Source: Poritiphilus flavus (GTDB taxonomy: Bacteria > Bacteroidota > Bacteroidia > Flavobacteriales > Flavobacteriaceae). From it: a DNA stretch of 64,000 nt. Of the stretch, positions 33,516 to 42,906 are shown in pieces. Where the stretch lies: NCBI RefSeq assembly GCF_009901585.1, contig NZ_WXYO01000001.1, forward strand, positions 372,001 through 436,000, read 5' to 3'. Made by a program: the position numbers and the translations under genes. Position 1 is the stretch's first letter. The number at the start of each line of letters is the position of its first letter. The notes beneath the pieces were generated by a model. The model did no database searches. It saw nothing but the letters and a program-made list of their open reading frames with translations, and was not told the DNA's origin.

Positions 33516-35981
33516 ATGACAAGATCGCAGCTTTACGAAATCGCGGAATCCTGGTTTGAAGAACAGGACTGGACCCCCTTTCCTTTTCAGAAGAAGACCT
33601 GGAACGCCTTTTTGCAAGGGAAACACGGACTATTGAACGCCCCTACAGGAAGTGGGAAAACCTATGCACTTTGGTTTCCCATTGTACTGCAGTACATCAA
33701 ACAAAATCCGGATTACAAGAAACTTCATAAAAAGGGGCTAAAAGCCATATGGATAACCCCGCTTAGGGCTCTATCCCAGGAAATCAAACAGTCTGCAGAA
33801 CGGGTTACCTCTGATCTGGGTACCTTGCTTACCGTTGGCATCAGAACCGGCGATACCTCAACCAAAGAAAGGGCGGCACAGCGAAAAACCATGCCCGATC
33901 TTTTGATTACCACTCCTGAAAGCCTTCACCTTTTGCTGGCCACCAAAGGTTATCCCCAGATATTTAAGGACTGTTTCGCCGTAGTGGTGGATGAATGGCA
34001 CGAACTTCTTGGTACCAAAAGAGGTGTACAAATGGAACTAGGCCTGTCCCGATTAAAAACAATTTCCCAAGACCTCAGGATATGGGGTATTTCCGCAACC
34101 ATTGGCAACCTGGAACAGGCTCGGGAAGTACTGCTTGGACCGGATTCAGCCGAGTTAAACAACTCCGTATTGATCAAGGCCAGGTTAAACAAAAAGATCA
34201 CGGTTAAAAGTATTATTCCGGAAGAGATGGATACCTTTCCCTGGCGTGGCCATTTGGGCATTCGGTTGCTCGAAGCCATAGTGCCCATCATCAACAATAG
34301 CCGGACTACCCTGATTTTTACCAATACCCGCAGTCAATGTGAGATCTGGTTTCAAAAGATACTGGAAAAGCACCCGGAATTCGCCGGAGAGATGGCGATG
34401 CATCACGGGAGCATCAATAAGGAAACCCGCATTTGGGTAGAACAGGCGATCCGCAATGAGAGTCTAAAAGCCGTGGTCTGCACCTCCAGTCTGGATCTGG
34501 GTGTAGACTTTGCCCCGGTAGAGACAGTGATCCAGATAGGCGGACCGAAGGGCGTTGCCCGATTCCTCCAACGTGCGGGTAGAAGCGGCCATAGGCCAGG
34601 CAAGGAAAGTGTTATATATTTTCTTCCCACGCATGCCATTGAATTGGTAGAGGCCTCTGCGCTGCAACAGGCCGTTAAGACCGAAGCCATGGAAGACAGG
34701 ATCCCTTATCTCTTCAGCTTCGATGTTTTGGTCCAATACCTTACTACCCTGGCGGTTTCCGATGGATTTTTCCCTGAGGAGATCTATCCGGAGGTTGCAA
34801 AGACATTTTGTTTTCAAGGTTTATCGGAGGACCAATGGCAATGGCTGCTTAACTTTCTGGTCCTGGGCAGCCAAAGCCTGCAGTCTTATGACGAATACAA
34901 AAAAGTGGAGATCGAAGACAGCGGCAGGTTTAAGATCAACAACAGGGGAATCGCCATGCGCCATCGATTTCAAATCGGCACCATTGTGGGGGATGCCCAC
35001 CTTTCCGTGCGTTATCAAAAAGGAGGCTATATTGGAAGTATAGAAGAATACTTCATTTCCAAGTTGAGCCCTGGAGACGTTTTTACCTTTGCAGGCCGGA
35101 ACCTCGAATTCATCAGGATCCGTGATATGCAGGCAATCGTCCAGAATTCTAATAAAAGAACGAATAAGGTCCCCAGTTGGATGGGAGGCCGGCTGTCCTT
35201 ATCCGCCCAAATGTCTGAGATCCTCAGACAAGAACTTTACGCGGCCAGTCTGAACAAAAAAGAACAGTCCGAAGAGATCCGTTCCCTGGTTACCTTATTC
35301 GCGCGCCAGGAAAAAGAAAGTATTGTCCCTAAACCGGATGAATTCCTGATCGAGACCTTTAAGACCCGTGATGGATACCATCATATCTTCTATCCCTTCG
35401 AAGGCAGATTTGTCCACGAGGCAATGGGCAGCCTCCTGGGTTATCGAATCAGCCTTTTATCCCCCATCTCCTTCTCCCTGGCTTTCAATGATTATGGCTT
35501 TGAATTACTCTCGGATCAGCAGGTGGATATGCAACAGGTCCTGGACAACGATCTTTTTACCACCACACATCTTATGGACGACCTGCAAAAGAGTCTGAAT
35601 GCCACCGAAATGGCCAAGCGTAAATTCAGGGACATCGCCGTAATTAGTGGTTTGGTCTTTACGGGCTACCCGGAGAAAGGGGTTAAAATGAAACATTTAC
35701 AGAGTAGTTCGCAACTGTTGTTCGAGGTTTTCAAGGATTATGAGCCGGATAATCTCCTCTACCAACAATCCTACAGGGAAACCTTTGAGCACCAATTGGA
35801 AGAAGGCCGGCTCAGGCTTGCCCTGGAACGGATTGCAGGCCAAAAAGTAGTTTGGAAGGCCTGCAAGGAACCAACACCTTTTTCTTTCCCCATCATCACA
35901 GATCGTCTGAGGGAAAAACTCACCAGCGAAAAAATGGCCGATCGCATCCGGAAAATGACAGCCAGGCTTATGAAAAAATGA
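33516..35981 (+). CDS. Ligase-associated DEXH-box helicase (Lhr-like)
   Basis: An 821-residue superfamily 2 helicase. Walker A is NAPTGSGKTYALW (about 41-53), the Walker B/DEXH box reads VVVDEWHELLG, motif III is WGISATIGN, and motifs V/VI appear as SSLDLGVDFAPVETVIQIGG and RFLQRAGRSGHRPG. The C-terminal half is the Lhr-type winged-helix and extension domain. It belongs to the ligase-associated DNA-damage response and probably unwinds or remodels repair intermediates. It starts 15 bases after the ligase. Confidence 0.92.
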   Translation: MTRSQLYEIAESWFEEQDWTPFPFQKKTWNAFLQGKHGLLNAPTGSGKTYALWFPIVLQYIKQNPDYKKLHKKGLKAIWITPLRALSQEIKQSAERVTSDLGTLLTVGIRTGDTSTKERAAQRKTMPDLLITTPESLHLLLATKGYPQIFKDCFAVVVDEWHELLGTKRGVQMELGLSRLKTISQDLRIWGISATIGNLEQAREVLLGPDSAELNNSVLIKARLNKKITVKSIIPEEMDTFPWRGHLGIRLLEAIVPIINNSRTTLIFTNTRSQCEIWFQKILEKHPEFAGEMAMHHGSINKETRIWVEQAIRNESLKAVVCTSSLDLGVDFAPVETVIQIGGPKGVARFLQRAGRSGHRPGKESVIYFLPTHAIELVEASALQQAVKTEAMEDRIPYLFSFDVLVQYLTTLAVSDGFFPEEIYPEVAKTFCFQGLSEDQWQWLLNFLVLGSQSLQSYDEYKKVEIEDSGRFKINNRGIAMRHRFQIGTIVGDAHLSVRYQKGGYIGSIEEYFISKLSPGDVFTFAGRNLEFIRIRDMQAIVQNSNKRTNKVPSWMGGRLSLSAQMSEILRQELYAASLNKKEQSEEIRSLVTLFARQEKESIVPKPDEFLIETFKTRDGYHHIFYPFEGRFVHEAMGSLLGYRISLLSPISFSLAFNDYGFELLSDQQVDMQQVLDNDLFTTTHLMDDLQKSLNATEMAKRKFRDIAVISGLVFTGYPEKGVKMKHLQSSSQLLFEVFKDYEPDNLLYQQSYRETFEHQLEEGRLRLALERIAGQKVVWKACKEPTPFSFPIITDRLREKLTSEKMADRIRKMTARLMKK

Positions 35982-36033
35982 CCCTGAATACCGTTCATTT
36001 TGTCAAGCTAAATTCTCTGACTACTTTTGAGAA

Positions 36034-36666
36034 GTGACCGCGAATGTACAGATACACGACCAGAATTTTGTGCTGCACCCCAGTGGCGGGCTGTTTTGGG
36101 TGGAGCGTTCCGCCCTGCTGATCAGTGATGTTCACCTGGGAAAGGTATCTCATTTTAGAAAATACGGCGCAGCCGTTCCCAGAAAGGCGCTTCACAGAAA
36201 TTTCGATCTTCTCGACGAAGCCATCTCCTTTTTCCGGCCAAAACTAATCTGCTTCCTGGGAGATCTATTCCACTCCCATCTCAATGCGGAGTGGACCTTA
36301 TTTGAGCTATGGGTAGAAAGAACCCCCATGGAGATTATTCTCGTGGCTGGGAATCATGATATCATCTCACCTCATAAATACGAGCAACTGGGAATACGTG
36401 TCGTGGCCGAAATACAGTCCGGGGATTTTCTGCTTACCCATCATCCGGAGATCCGGGAGGGTTTCTTCAATTTTTCAGGACATGTGCATCCCGCGATAAG
36501 ACTTAGGGGCTCCGGTCGTCAATCCTTAAGGCTACCCTGCTTTTTTAAGGCTGAACATCAACTTATATTACCGGCCTTTGGAGAATTCACAGGCAATCAT
36601 GTTCTGGAGAAGTCAAAGGGCCATGAGGTATATGCCATAGCCGATGAAACTGTAATAAAAATTTAA
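36034..36666 (+). CDS. pdeM: Ligase-associated endonuclease PdeM (metallophosphoesterase)
   Basis: A 210-residue calcineurin-like metallophosphoesterase. Motifs: LLISDVHLGKVSHFRKYG (Asp, His), CFLGDLFHS (Gly-Asp), LVAGNHDII (Asn-His-Asp), LLTHHPE and FSGHVHPAI. This combination, its length and its place after nuclease, ligase and helicase identify PdeM. The start is a GTG at 36034; an ATG nearby is not in frame. It ends the four-gene operon; mfd follows with its own promoter. Confidence 0.9.
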   Translation: MTANVQIHDQNFVLHPSGGLFWVERSALLISDVHLGKVSHFRKYGAAVPRKALHRNFDLLDEAISFFRPKLICFLGDLFHSHLNAEWTLFELWVERTPMEIILVAGNHDIISPHKYEQLGIRVVAEIQSGDFLLTHHPEIREGFFNFSGHVHPAIRLRGSGRQSLRLPCFFKAEHQLILPAFGEFTGNHVLEKSKGHEVYAIADETVIKI

Positions 36667-36676
36667 CCTATATCTC

Positions 36677-36708
36677 TTTGGGCAACTTTTGCCCAGCCCT
36701 TATCTTTG
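36677..36708 (+). promoter_or_regulatory. Promoter of mfd
   Basis: TTTG (36677-36680) and TATCTTTG (36701-36708) with a 20-base spacer fit the Bacteroidota consensus. A short perfect hairpin, GGGCAA/TTGCCC with a 3-base loop, occupies the spacer and could affect promoter use. Confidence 0.7.
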
Positions 36709-36723
36709 CACAAATTACGGCGG

Positions 36724-39700
36724 TTGACGCATTCTACCATTCAGCAGCTTTTCGCAAAGTCTCCTCAACTGGGGAAACTTGAGGAAACTATTGCCCAATC
36801 CGAAAAAAACATAATACTTAACGGCATAGTCGGGTCTGCCCTGTCCTTTTGGCTTACAGAGGCATTCAAGAAGCTGGAAAGGCCATTTCTGATCGTTCTG
36901 AACGACAAAGAAGAGGCCGCTTACTATCTTAACGACCTGGAACATCTCATAGGGGAACGGCACGTGTTATTCTACCCGGGCAGTTATCGCAGGCCTTACC
37001 AGATAGAGGAAACAGATAATGCCAATGTATTGCTACGGGCGGAGGTACTAAACCGTATTAATTCCAGAAAAAAACCGGCGGTCATGGTTACCTATCCGGA
37101 TGCACTGTTTGAAAAAGTGGTCACCCGGAAAGTCCTTAACAAGAGTACGCTTAAGGTACGGCTTGGTGATACCATTTCTCTCGATTTTCTCAATGAGGTA
37201 CTTTTTGAGTACCAGTTTAACCGGGTGGATTTTGTAACAGAGCCAGGAGAGTTTTCCGTCCGTGGTGGTATTGTGGATGTTTTTTCTTTTTCGCATAATG
37301 AACCCTATCGCATTGAATTCTTTGGGGACGAGGTAGACAGTATACGCACCTTTGATGTAGAAAGTCAATTATCTACCAGCCAGGTTAAGAAGATCACCCT
37401 AATTCCGAACGTAGAAAATAAATTCCTGAGCGAGACCAGGGAAAGCTTCCTGAAATACATTAATGAAAATACGCTGATCCTTGTCAAGAATCCGGATTAC
37501 CTCGCTCAGCGAATTGACAAGTTATTCGAAAAAGCTGAGGAGGCGTTCGCTCAATTGAGTACAGAGTTAAAACACGAACGGCCTGAAGAATTGTTCGCCA
37601 CCTCTTCGCTTCTTAATGAACAGTTGAAAGCCTTCAGGAAGATCTCTCTTGACCCCCTGAATAATGGCAGTCCCAAGGAAACTCCGGCGGTACTGGATTT
37701 CAATACTAGTCCACAACCTTCTTTTAATAAGAAGTTCGATCTGCTGATAAACAACCTCAACGAGAATCACGGCAAGGGGTACCAGAATTATATTTTTTGC
37801 GCCACTGAGCAGCAGGCCCGGCGATTTCACGACATCTTTGAAGAGGTAAGCGCAGAGGTTCATTACCATACCCTGGTTTTTCCACTCTACCAGGGGTTTG
37901 TGGAAAAGGACCTGAAGATTGCCTGTTATACGGATCATCAGATCTTTGAGCGATACCACAAATTCTCCCTGAAAAATGGCTACGCCAAAAAACAGGCCAT
38001 AACCCTTAAGGAACTCAACAAGCTGGAAGTGGGTGATTATGTCACCCATATAGACCATGGGATCGGGAAGTTTGGCGGGCTACAGAAGATTGAGGTGGAA
38101 GGCAGCCAGCAGGAAGCCATCAAACTGATGTATGGGGATCGGGACATTTTATATGTCAGTATTCACTCCCTGCACAAGATCTCTAAATACAACGGGAAGG
38201 ATGGTGCGGTACCCAAAATCTACAAATTGGGTTCCGCGGCCTGGAAGAAACTCAAGCAAAAAACGAAATCCAGGGTTAAGAAGATCGCTTTTGACCTTAT
38301 TAAGGTATATGCCAAACGAAGATTGGAAAAAGGCTTTCAATACCAACCCGACAGCTATTTACAGCATGAGTTGGAGGCTTCCTTCCTCTATGAGGACACC
38401 CCGGATCAGAGCACAGCTACGGCGGATATAAAAAGGGATATGGAGAGCGAAAGACCCATGGACCGTCTGATATGCGGAGACGTCGGATTTGGAAAAACAG
38501 AGATCGCCATCCGGGCTGCATTTAAAGCTGTGGACAACGGAAAGCAGGTGGCCGTGCTGGTTCCGACCACAATACTGGCATTTCAGCATCAAAAGACATT
38601 CAAGGAACGCCTCAAAGACATGCCGGTGACCATTGACTACCTGAACCGCTTTAGGTCGGCTCGGGAGAAAAGGGAGATCCTGGAAGGTTTAGGTTCCGGG
38701 CGAATCGATATAATAATAGGTACCCACCAATTGGTGAACAAAAGTGTAACCTTTAAAGACCTGGGTCTGTTGATCGTTGACGAAGAACAAAAATTTGGGG
38801 TATCGGTAAAGGACAAACTGAAGTCCATAAAGGAAAATGTTGATGTACTCACACTTACAGCCACACCCATACCCAGGACACTGCAATTCAGCCTGATGGC
38901 CGCCAGGGATCTTTCCGTCATCAATACTCCACCCCCCAATCGATACCCGATCGATAGCCGGGTGGTGCGCTTTAACGAGGAAATCATAAGGGATGCTATT
39001 ATTTACGAGATCCAGCGTGGCGGACAGGTATTCTTCATCCACAATCGAATTGAGAATATCCGCGAGGTTGCGGGCCTGATCCAGAGATTGGTGCCCGATG
39101 CCAAGGTGGGGATCGGACATGGGCGGATGGAAGGAAAGAAACTGGAGGCGCTGATGCTCGCATTCATGAACGGTGAGTTTGACGTGCTGGTTTCTACCAC
39201 CATCGTTGAAAGTGGTCTGGACGTCACCAATGCCAATACCATATTTATAAACAACGCCAATAATTTTGGCTTGAGCGATCTGCATCAAATGCGCGGCAGG
39301 GTGGGTAGAAGTAATAAAAAGGCATTCTGCTTTTTCATCACCCCTTCTTACGATGCCATGACCCCTGACGCCAGGAAAAGAATTCAGGCACTGGAGCAAT
39401 ATACCGAACTGGGCAGCGGCTTCAATATCGCGATGAAAGACCTTGAGATTAGAGGTGCGGGTGACCTTCTGGGAGGAGAACAAAGCGGCTTTATCAACGA
39501 GATCGGCTTTGAAGCCTACCAAAAGATCCTCGTCGAAGCCATTGACGAACTCAAAGACAACGAATTCAAAACGCTGTATGAAGAAGTGGATACGGGGCCA
39601 AAGGTCTACCTGAAAGAGACCCAGCTGGATTCGGATTTTGAACTTTTATTCCCGGACGATTACGTCAACAATATTACGGAAAGGCTTAATCTTTATACCG

Positions 39701-40092
39701 AACTCAACAAGATCAAAGACGAAGAGGGGCTGGGTGAATTTGAAACCCGACTGTTAGATAGATTCGGACCTATCCCTTCAGAAGTGGAAGACCTGTTGAA
39801 CTCTGTGCGCATTAAATGGATAGCCAAGCAGATCGGGCTGGAAAAAATTCTCATGAAAAAGCGCAAACTGGTAGGATATTTTATTTCGGACCAGCAATCG
39901 GACTTCTATCAAAGCGCGGCATTCGGACGGGTGCTTCAGTTTGTACAGCAGAACAGCGGTATTTGCAAGCTCAAGGAAAAGCAAACCCGCAACGGGCTTC
40001 GTTTACTGCTGAGCTTTGAAAACATCAGATCCATAGAGCAGGCGCTCCAGGCACTACAACCCCTTGCCGCCGAACCCGAGGTAGTTTCTTAG
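36724..40092 (+). CDS. mfd: Transcription-repair coupling factor
   Basis: A protein of about 1122 residues that removes RNA polymerase stalled at lesions and recruits UvrABC. Order: UvrB-like N-terminal module, RNAP-interaction domain (LEVGDYVTHIDHGIGKFGG), SF2 motor with Walker A CGDVGFGKTEIAIRA, VDEEQKFGVS and LTATPIPRTLQFS, helicase C-domain (VSTTIVESGLDVTNANTIF, QMRGRVGRS) and C-terminal TRCF domain. The frame is open from a TTG at 36706, but that codon sits inside the -7 box TATCTTTG, so the TTG at 36724 is preferred. It follows the repair operon but has its own promoter. Confidence 0.95.
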   Translation: MTHSTIQQLFAKSPQLGKLEETIAQSEKNIILNGIVGSALSFWLTEAFKKLERPFLIVLNDKEEAAYYLNDLEHLIGERHVLFYPGSYRRPYQIEETDNANVLLRAEVLNRINSRKKPAVMVTYPDALFEKVVTRKVLNKSTLKVRLGDTISLDFLNEVLFEYQFNRVDFVTEPGEFSVRGGIVDVFSFSHNEPYRIEFFGDEVDSIRTFDVESQLSTSQVKKITLIPNVENKFLSETRESFLKYINENTLILVKNPDYLAQRIDKLFEKAEEAFAQLSTELKHERPEELFATSSLLNEQLKAFRKISLDPLNNGSPKETPAVLDFNTSPQPSFNKKFDLLINNLNENHGKGYQNYIFCATEQQARRFHDIFEEVSAEVHYHTLVFPLYQGFVEKDLKIACYTDHQIFERYHKFSLKNGYAKKQAITLKELNKLEVGDYVTHIDHGIGKFGGLQKIEVEGSQQEAIKLMYGDRDILYVSIHSLHKISKYNGKDGAVPKIYKLGSAAWKKLKQKTKSRVKKIAFDLIKVYAKRRLEKGFQYQPDSYLQHELEASFLYEDTPDQSTATADIKRDMESERPMDRLICGDVGFGKTEIAIRAAFKAVDNGKQVAVLVPTTILAFQHQKTFKERLKDMPVTIDYLNRFRSAREKREILEGLGSGRIDIIIGTHQLVNKSVTFKDLGLLIVDEEQKFGVSVKDKLKSIKENVDVLTLTATPIPRTLQFSLMAARDLSVINTPPPNRYPIDSRVVRFNEEIIRDAIIYEIQRGGQVFFIHNRIENIREVAGLIQRLVPDAKVGIGHGRMEGKKLEALMLAFMNGEFDVLVSTTIVESGLDVTNANTIFINNANNFGLSDLHQMRGRVGRSNKKAFCFFITPSYDAMTPDARKRIQALEQYTELGSGFNIAMKDLEIRGAGDLLGGEQSGFINEIGFEAYQKILVEAIDELKDNEFKTLYEEVDTGPKVYLKETQLDSDFELLFPDDYVNNITERLNLYTELNKIKDEEGLGEFETRLLDRFGPIPSEVEDLLNSVRIKWIAKQIGLEKILMKKRKLVGYFISDQQSDFYQSAAFGRVLQFVQQNSGICKLKEKQTRNGLRLLLSFENIRSIEQALQALQPLAAEPEVVS

Positions 40093-40107
40093 AGGGACCT
40101 GCAATAA

Positions 40108-40767
40108 TTAAAGGGTTTTAAGGTCCTTGATGGTTTTGAAGGCACTGTCTACCTGATCGTCATTGACCAGGATGGTAAACTCATTAGTGGTAGAGATCAC
40201 CTCGTATAATACGATGCCTTCCCAGGCCAATCGTTGAAAAATGAAGTAATATATTCCAGGGACGGAAACATTCTCAGCAGGTAGCTTAACGGTTATGGAT
40301 GAGAGGTTTTCCGCCTTCTGAGTAAGGCGTTCGTTCTTGAATAGTTCTTCTACCGTACCATCCAGGCTATTGCTGACCACAATATTCAGCTCGTTTACCC
40401 CACGGGAGGAAGTGTAAAACACATCCTTGTTCTTATTCACCTCCTCCAAGAGCATGGATTGATTTTCGAGTATGGAGTCCGAAACCAAAAAAGTGAAATC
40501 GGTAAGGGAAGAGCGTACGGTAATCTCGCCTATGTTCTTAAGTACCTTAATTATTCTATGCGTTGCCCGGAATTCCATATCATCGGACAGGCGTTTTAGT
40601 GCCATCACTATGGCTCCGTTCCGAATTTCTTTCCCAAGCTCTTCCTCGATCTCGGGTTTTACAATGCGCGAAAGAGATGTGAGATTAATAATCCCCTGGG
40701 CCAGGGCGCTTTGTAAAAAAGGCTTTTTTTTGATGTACTGTTCAACAACAGCGGAGATAGTTTTCAT
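40108..40767 (-). CDS. ACT-domain-like protein of unknown function
   Basis: A 219-residue protein conserved, as far as I recall, across Bacteroidota and sometimes labelled aspartate kinase-like. The N-terminal 85 residues are helical (SAVVEQYIKKKPFLQSALAQ, GKEIRNGAIVMALKRLSDDM). The remainder looks like two ACT-type units (NELNIVVSNSLDGTVEELFK and GIYYFIFQRLAWEGIVLYEV followed by STTNEFTILVNDDQVDSAFK), similar to the regulatory end of aspartokinase. It may bind an amino acid and regulate; no enzyme domain is visible. It converges with mfd. Confidence 0.65.
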   Translation of the reverse strand: MKTISAVVEQYIKKKPFLQSALAQGIINLTSLSRIVKPEIEEELGKEIRNGAIVMALKRLSDDMEFRATHRIIKVLKNIGEITVRSSLTDFTFLVSDSILENQSMLLEEVNKNKDVFYTSSRGVNELNIVVSNSLDGTVEELFKNERLTQKAENLSSITVKLPAENVSVPGIYYFIFQRLAWEGIVLYEVISTTNEFTILVNDDQVDSAFKTIKDLKTL

Positions 40768-40852
40768 TTAGTTCAGGTTGAGCAACAAAAATAACATTTT
40801 GTTATAAATAAAACAAATCCTTATTTTACTACAAAAAGCTGTAGGCATTTCC

Positions 40853-41212
40853 TTAAAAGTGGTAAAAAGCGTTTTGGATATGTTCCAGTTGATAAGTCCC
40901 TTGCAGTTCCCGGATCGTAATGATGTCAAAACGCACCTCTACGTTCAGGGCTTCCGAATTGACAAAATGATCAGCAGCCATCACCAAAAGTTTGATCTTT
41001 TTCGCATTTACTGCGCCGGAAATATCCTCAAGAAAATCCGCACTTCTGGATTTTACTTCTACAATACTGAGAATGTCATTTTTCCTTGCAATAATGTCAG
41101 TTTCGGCTTTTCGGTATCTGTAATTGCGGCAAATAATCCTGTAACCCCTGTCTTTTAGGTGCTTTACAGCCAGGTCTTCCCCCATTTTTCCTATAGTGTT
41201 GTGCTTACCCAT
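40853..41212 (-). CDS. YraN family (UPF0102) nuclease-fold protein
   Basis: A 119-residue protein of the UPF0102/YraN family, which has a restriction-endonuclease-like fold. The core pattern is GKMGEDLAVKHLKDRGYRII, then the PD-(D/E)xK-like EAD/ETDIIARKND and IVEVKSR. A role in DNA repair or recombination is often proposed but unproven. ATG 41212 (MGKHNTIGKMGED) is used; the longer frame begins with an unsupported TTG. It lies 85 bases from the ACT-like gene on the same strand. Confidence 0.85.
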   Translation of the reverse strand: MGKHNTIGKMGEDLAVKHLKDRGYRIICRNYRYRKAETDIIARKNDILSIVEVKSRSADFLEDISGAVNAKKIKLLVMAADHFVNSEALNVEVRFDIITIRELQGTYQLEHIQNAFYHF

Positions 41213-41401
41213 AATGTGGTCCAATTCTTAAAAAAAGGTGTAATTCATCGAAAAATTAACATTTCGTTCAGTCGTTTCTGAGTGAAGCTTGTATATTGCT
41301 CCGCAGAATAACGAAAATAATTGGATCACGATAATATCCATGCAGTTTAAGCGTTAAGAATAAGCCCCTAAACACATGAACGTTCTTAAAGCCTACAAAC
41401 T

Positions 41402-42895
41402 ATGGAATATTTCGTTAATTGTAACACCTCTACATTAGCGCCTTATACCACGCCTTTGGATAGACAAAAGGCGGCGCATCTGTACAGAAGACTGGGGTTT
41501 AGCGCCTCAGTACAAACCATCGACCAAGCCGTTGGCCAAAACGCCGGCACTTTGGTTGATACCCTTATCAGTGAAGCCATAAATATGGCCCCCACCCCGG
41601 CCCCGGCCTGGGCAGATTGGAATAACAGCAACTATCCTGCAGACGATCAGGCTGCGAATCAGGTTCGTCGTGCTCAGCGCGATGAATGGAGGTTGACGTA
41701 TACCAACGGATTACTCAACAACAACTTAAGGGATCGACTCAGCTTTTTCTGGAGCAATCACTTTGTTACGGAAATCGATGTTTACGATTGTAGTTCTTTC
41801 CTTTATTACTACACGAATTGCCTGCAGCGAAATGCTATCGGTAACTTCAGGACCTTTATCAGTGAGATCGGGTTGACAGATGCCATGTTGTATTACCTCG
41901 ACGGCGTATACAACAATGGTAACAATCCGAACGAAAACTACGCCAGGGAGTTGTACGAACTTTTTGCCCTGGGAGAAGGAAACGGATATACTGAAGAAGA
42001 TATCATAGAAACAGCCCGTGCCCTTTCCGGTTATGTGGAAAGAGGAGAAATAGGTTGCGAGCCGGTGACCTTTAACGCAGAGCGATTTGACAACGGTACC
42101 AAAACCATTCTCGGACAGACCGGGAACTGGGGTTATGACGATGTAATCAATATTCTTTTCCAACAACGCCCTAACGAAATAGCAGGATTTATATGTAAAA
42201 AGCTTTACGAGTTCTTTGTTCACCCGGATTCAGACGATGATGCCGGAAATGCACAGGCTATTATCTCAGAATTGGCCAACACTTTTATTGAGAGAAATTT
42301 TGATATATACCCGGTTTTGTCTCAGTTGTTTAAAAGTGAGCACTTCTTTGATGACAATGCCATTGGGGTGATCATTAAGAGTCCATTTGATTTTTACCTG
42401 AACTTTCTCAAAGAAACCAGCTTTGCTTATACTGATACAGACGTAAGCAGTATGATCAACTACAGCGGTTTGCTCGGGCAGACCCTCTTTGATCCTGTAG
42501 ATGTTGCAGGATGGCAGAGAGACCGACAATGGATCAATACCAATTTTATCATTGGCCGCTGGCTAAGTATAGAATCTGTAATAGACGAACTTTATCTGGA
42601 CAACAATGAGCAATTCCGTGACTTTGCACTTTCGCTTACCGGAAATGACGGCTTGACCAGCAATAACCCGGACATTATTGCCCGCGCTATTATAGATTTC
42701 GTCTTACCCAATGGATTGCTAACGGATACCGATTACGAAACGGCCTATGTGGCTTTCCGTAGTGATGTCCAGGACATTTACTACGAAGGCGGTACCGATC
42801 CTATCTGGACCCTGGCCGGTTGGCAGGCAGCCCCCTACCAGGTCTATCTGTTATTGCAATACCTGGCCAGACAACCCGAGTTTCAACTTAAATAA
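41402..42895 (+). CDS. DUF1800 protein
   Basis: A 497-residue protein of the DUF1800 family. Markers are AAHLYRRLGFSASVQTID near the start, RLSFFWSNHFVT, NENYARELYELFALGEGNGY, GFICKKLYEFFVHPD and DPVDVAGWQRDRQWIN. No clear signal peptide is seen at this start. DUF1800 and DUF1501 genes nearly always occur side by side, as here (11 bases apart), in marine Bacteroidota and Planctomycetes, and the pair is thought to act at the cell envelope, but the function is unknown. Confidence 0.87.
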   Translation: MEYFVNCNTSTLAPYTTPLDRQKAAHLYRRLGFSASVQTIDQAVGQNAGTLVDTLISEAINMAPTPAPAWADWNNSNYPADDQAANQVRRAQRDEWRLTYTNGLLNNNLRDRLSFFWSNHFVTEIDVYDCSSFLYYYTNCLQRNAIGNFRTFISEIGLTDAMLYYLDGVYNNGNNPNENYARELYELFALGEGNGYTEEDIIETARALSGYVERGEIGCEPVTFNAERFDNGTKTILGQTGNWGYDDVINILFQQRPNEIAGFICKKLYEFFVHPDSDDDAGNAQAIISELANTFIERNFDIYPVLSQLFKSEHFFDDNAIGVIIKSPFDFYLNFLKETSFAYTDTDVSSMINYSGLLGQTLFDPVDVAGWQRDRQWINTNFIIGRWLSIESVIDELYLDNNEQFRDFALSLTGNDGLTSNNPDIIARAIIDFVLPNGLLTDTDYETAYVAFRSDVQDIYYEGGTDPIWTLAGWQAAPYQVYLLLQYLARQPEFQLK

Positions 42896-42906
42896 ACCCT
42901 ACAGCT

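Noticed and set aside
38689-39522. 277-codon open frame on the minus strand inside mfd
   Set aside because: It is antisense to conserved helicase motifs, has no recognisable domain, and overlaps another antisense frame; a by-product of codon bias.
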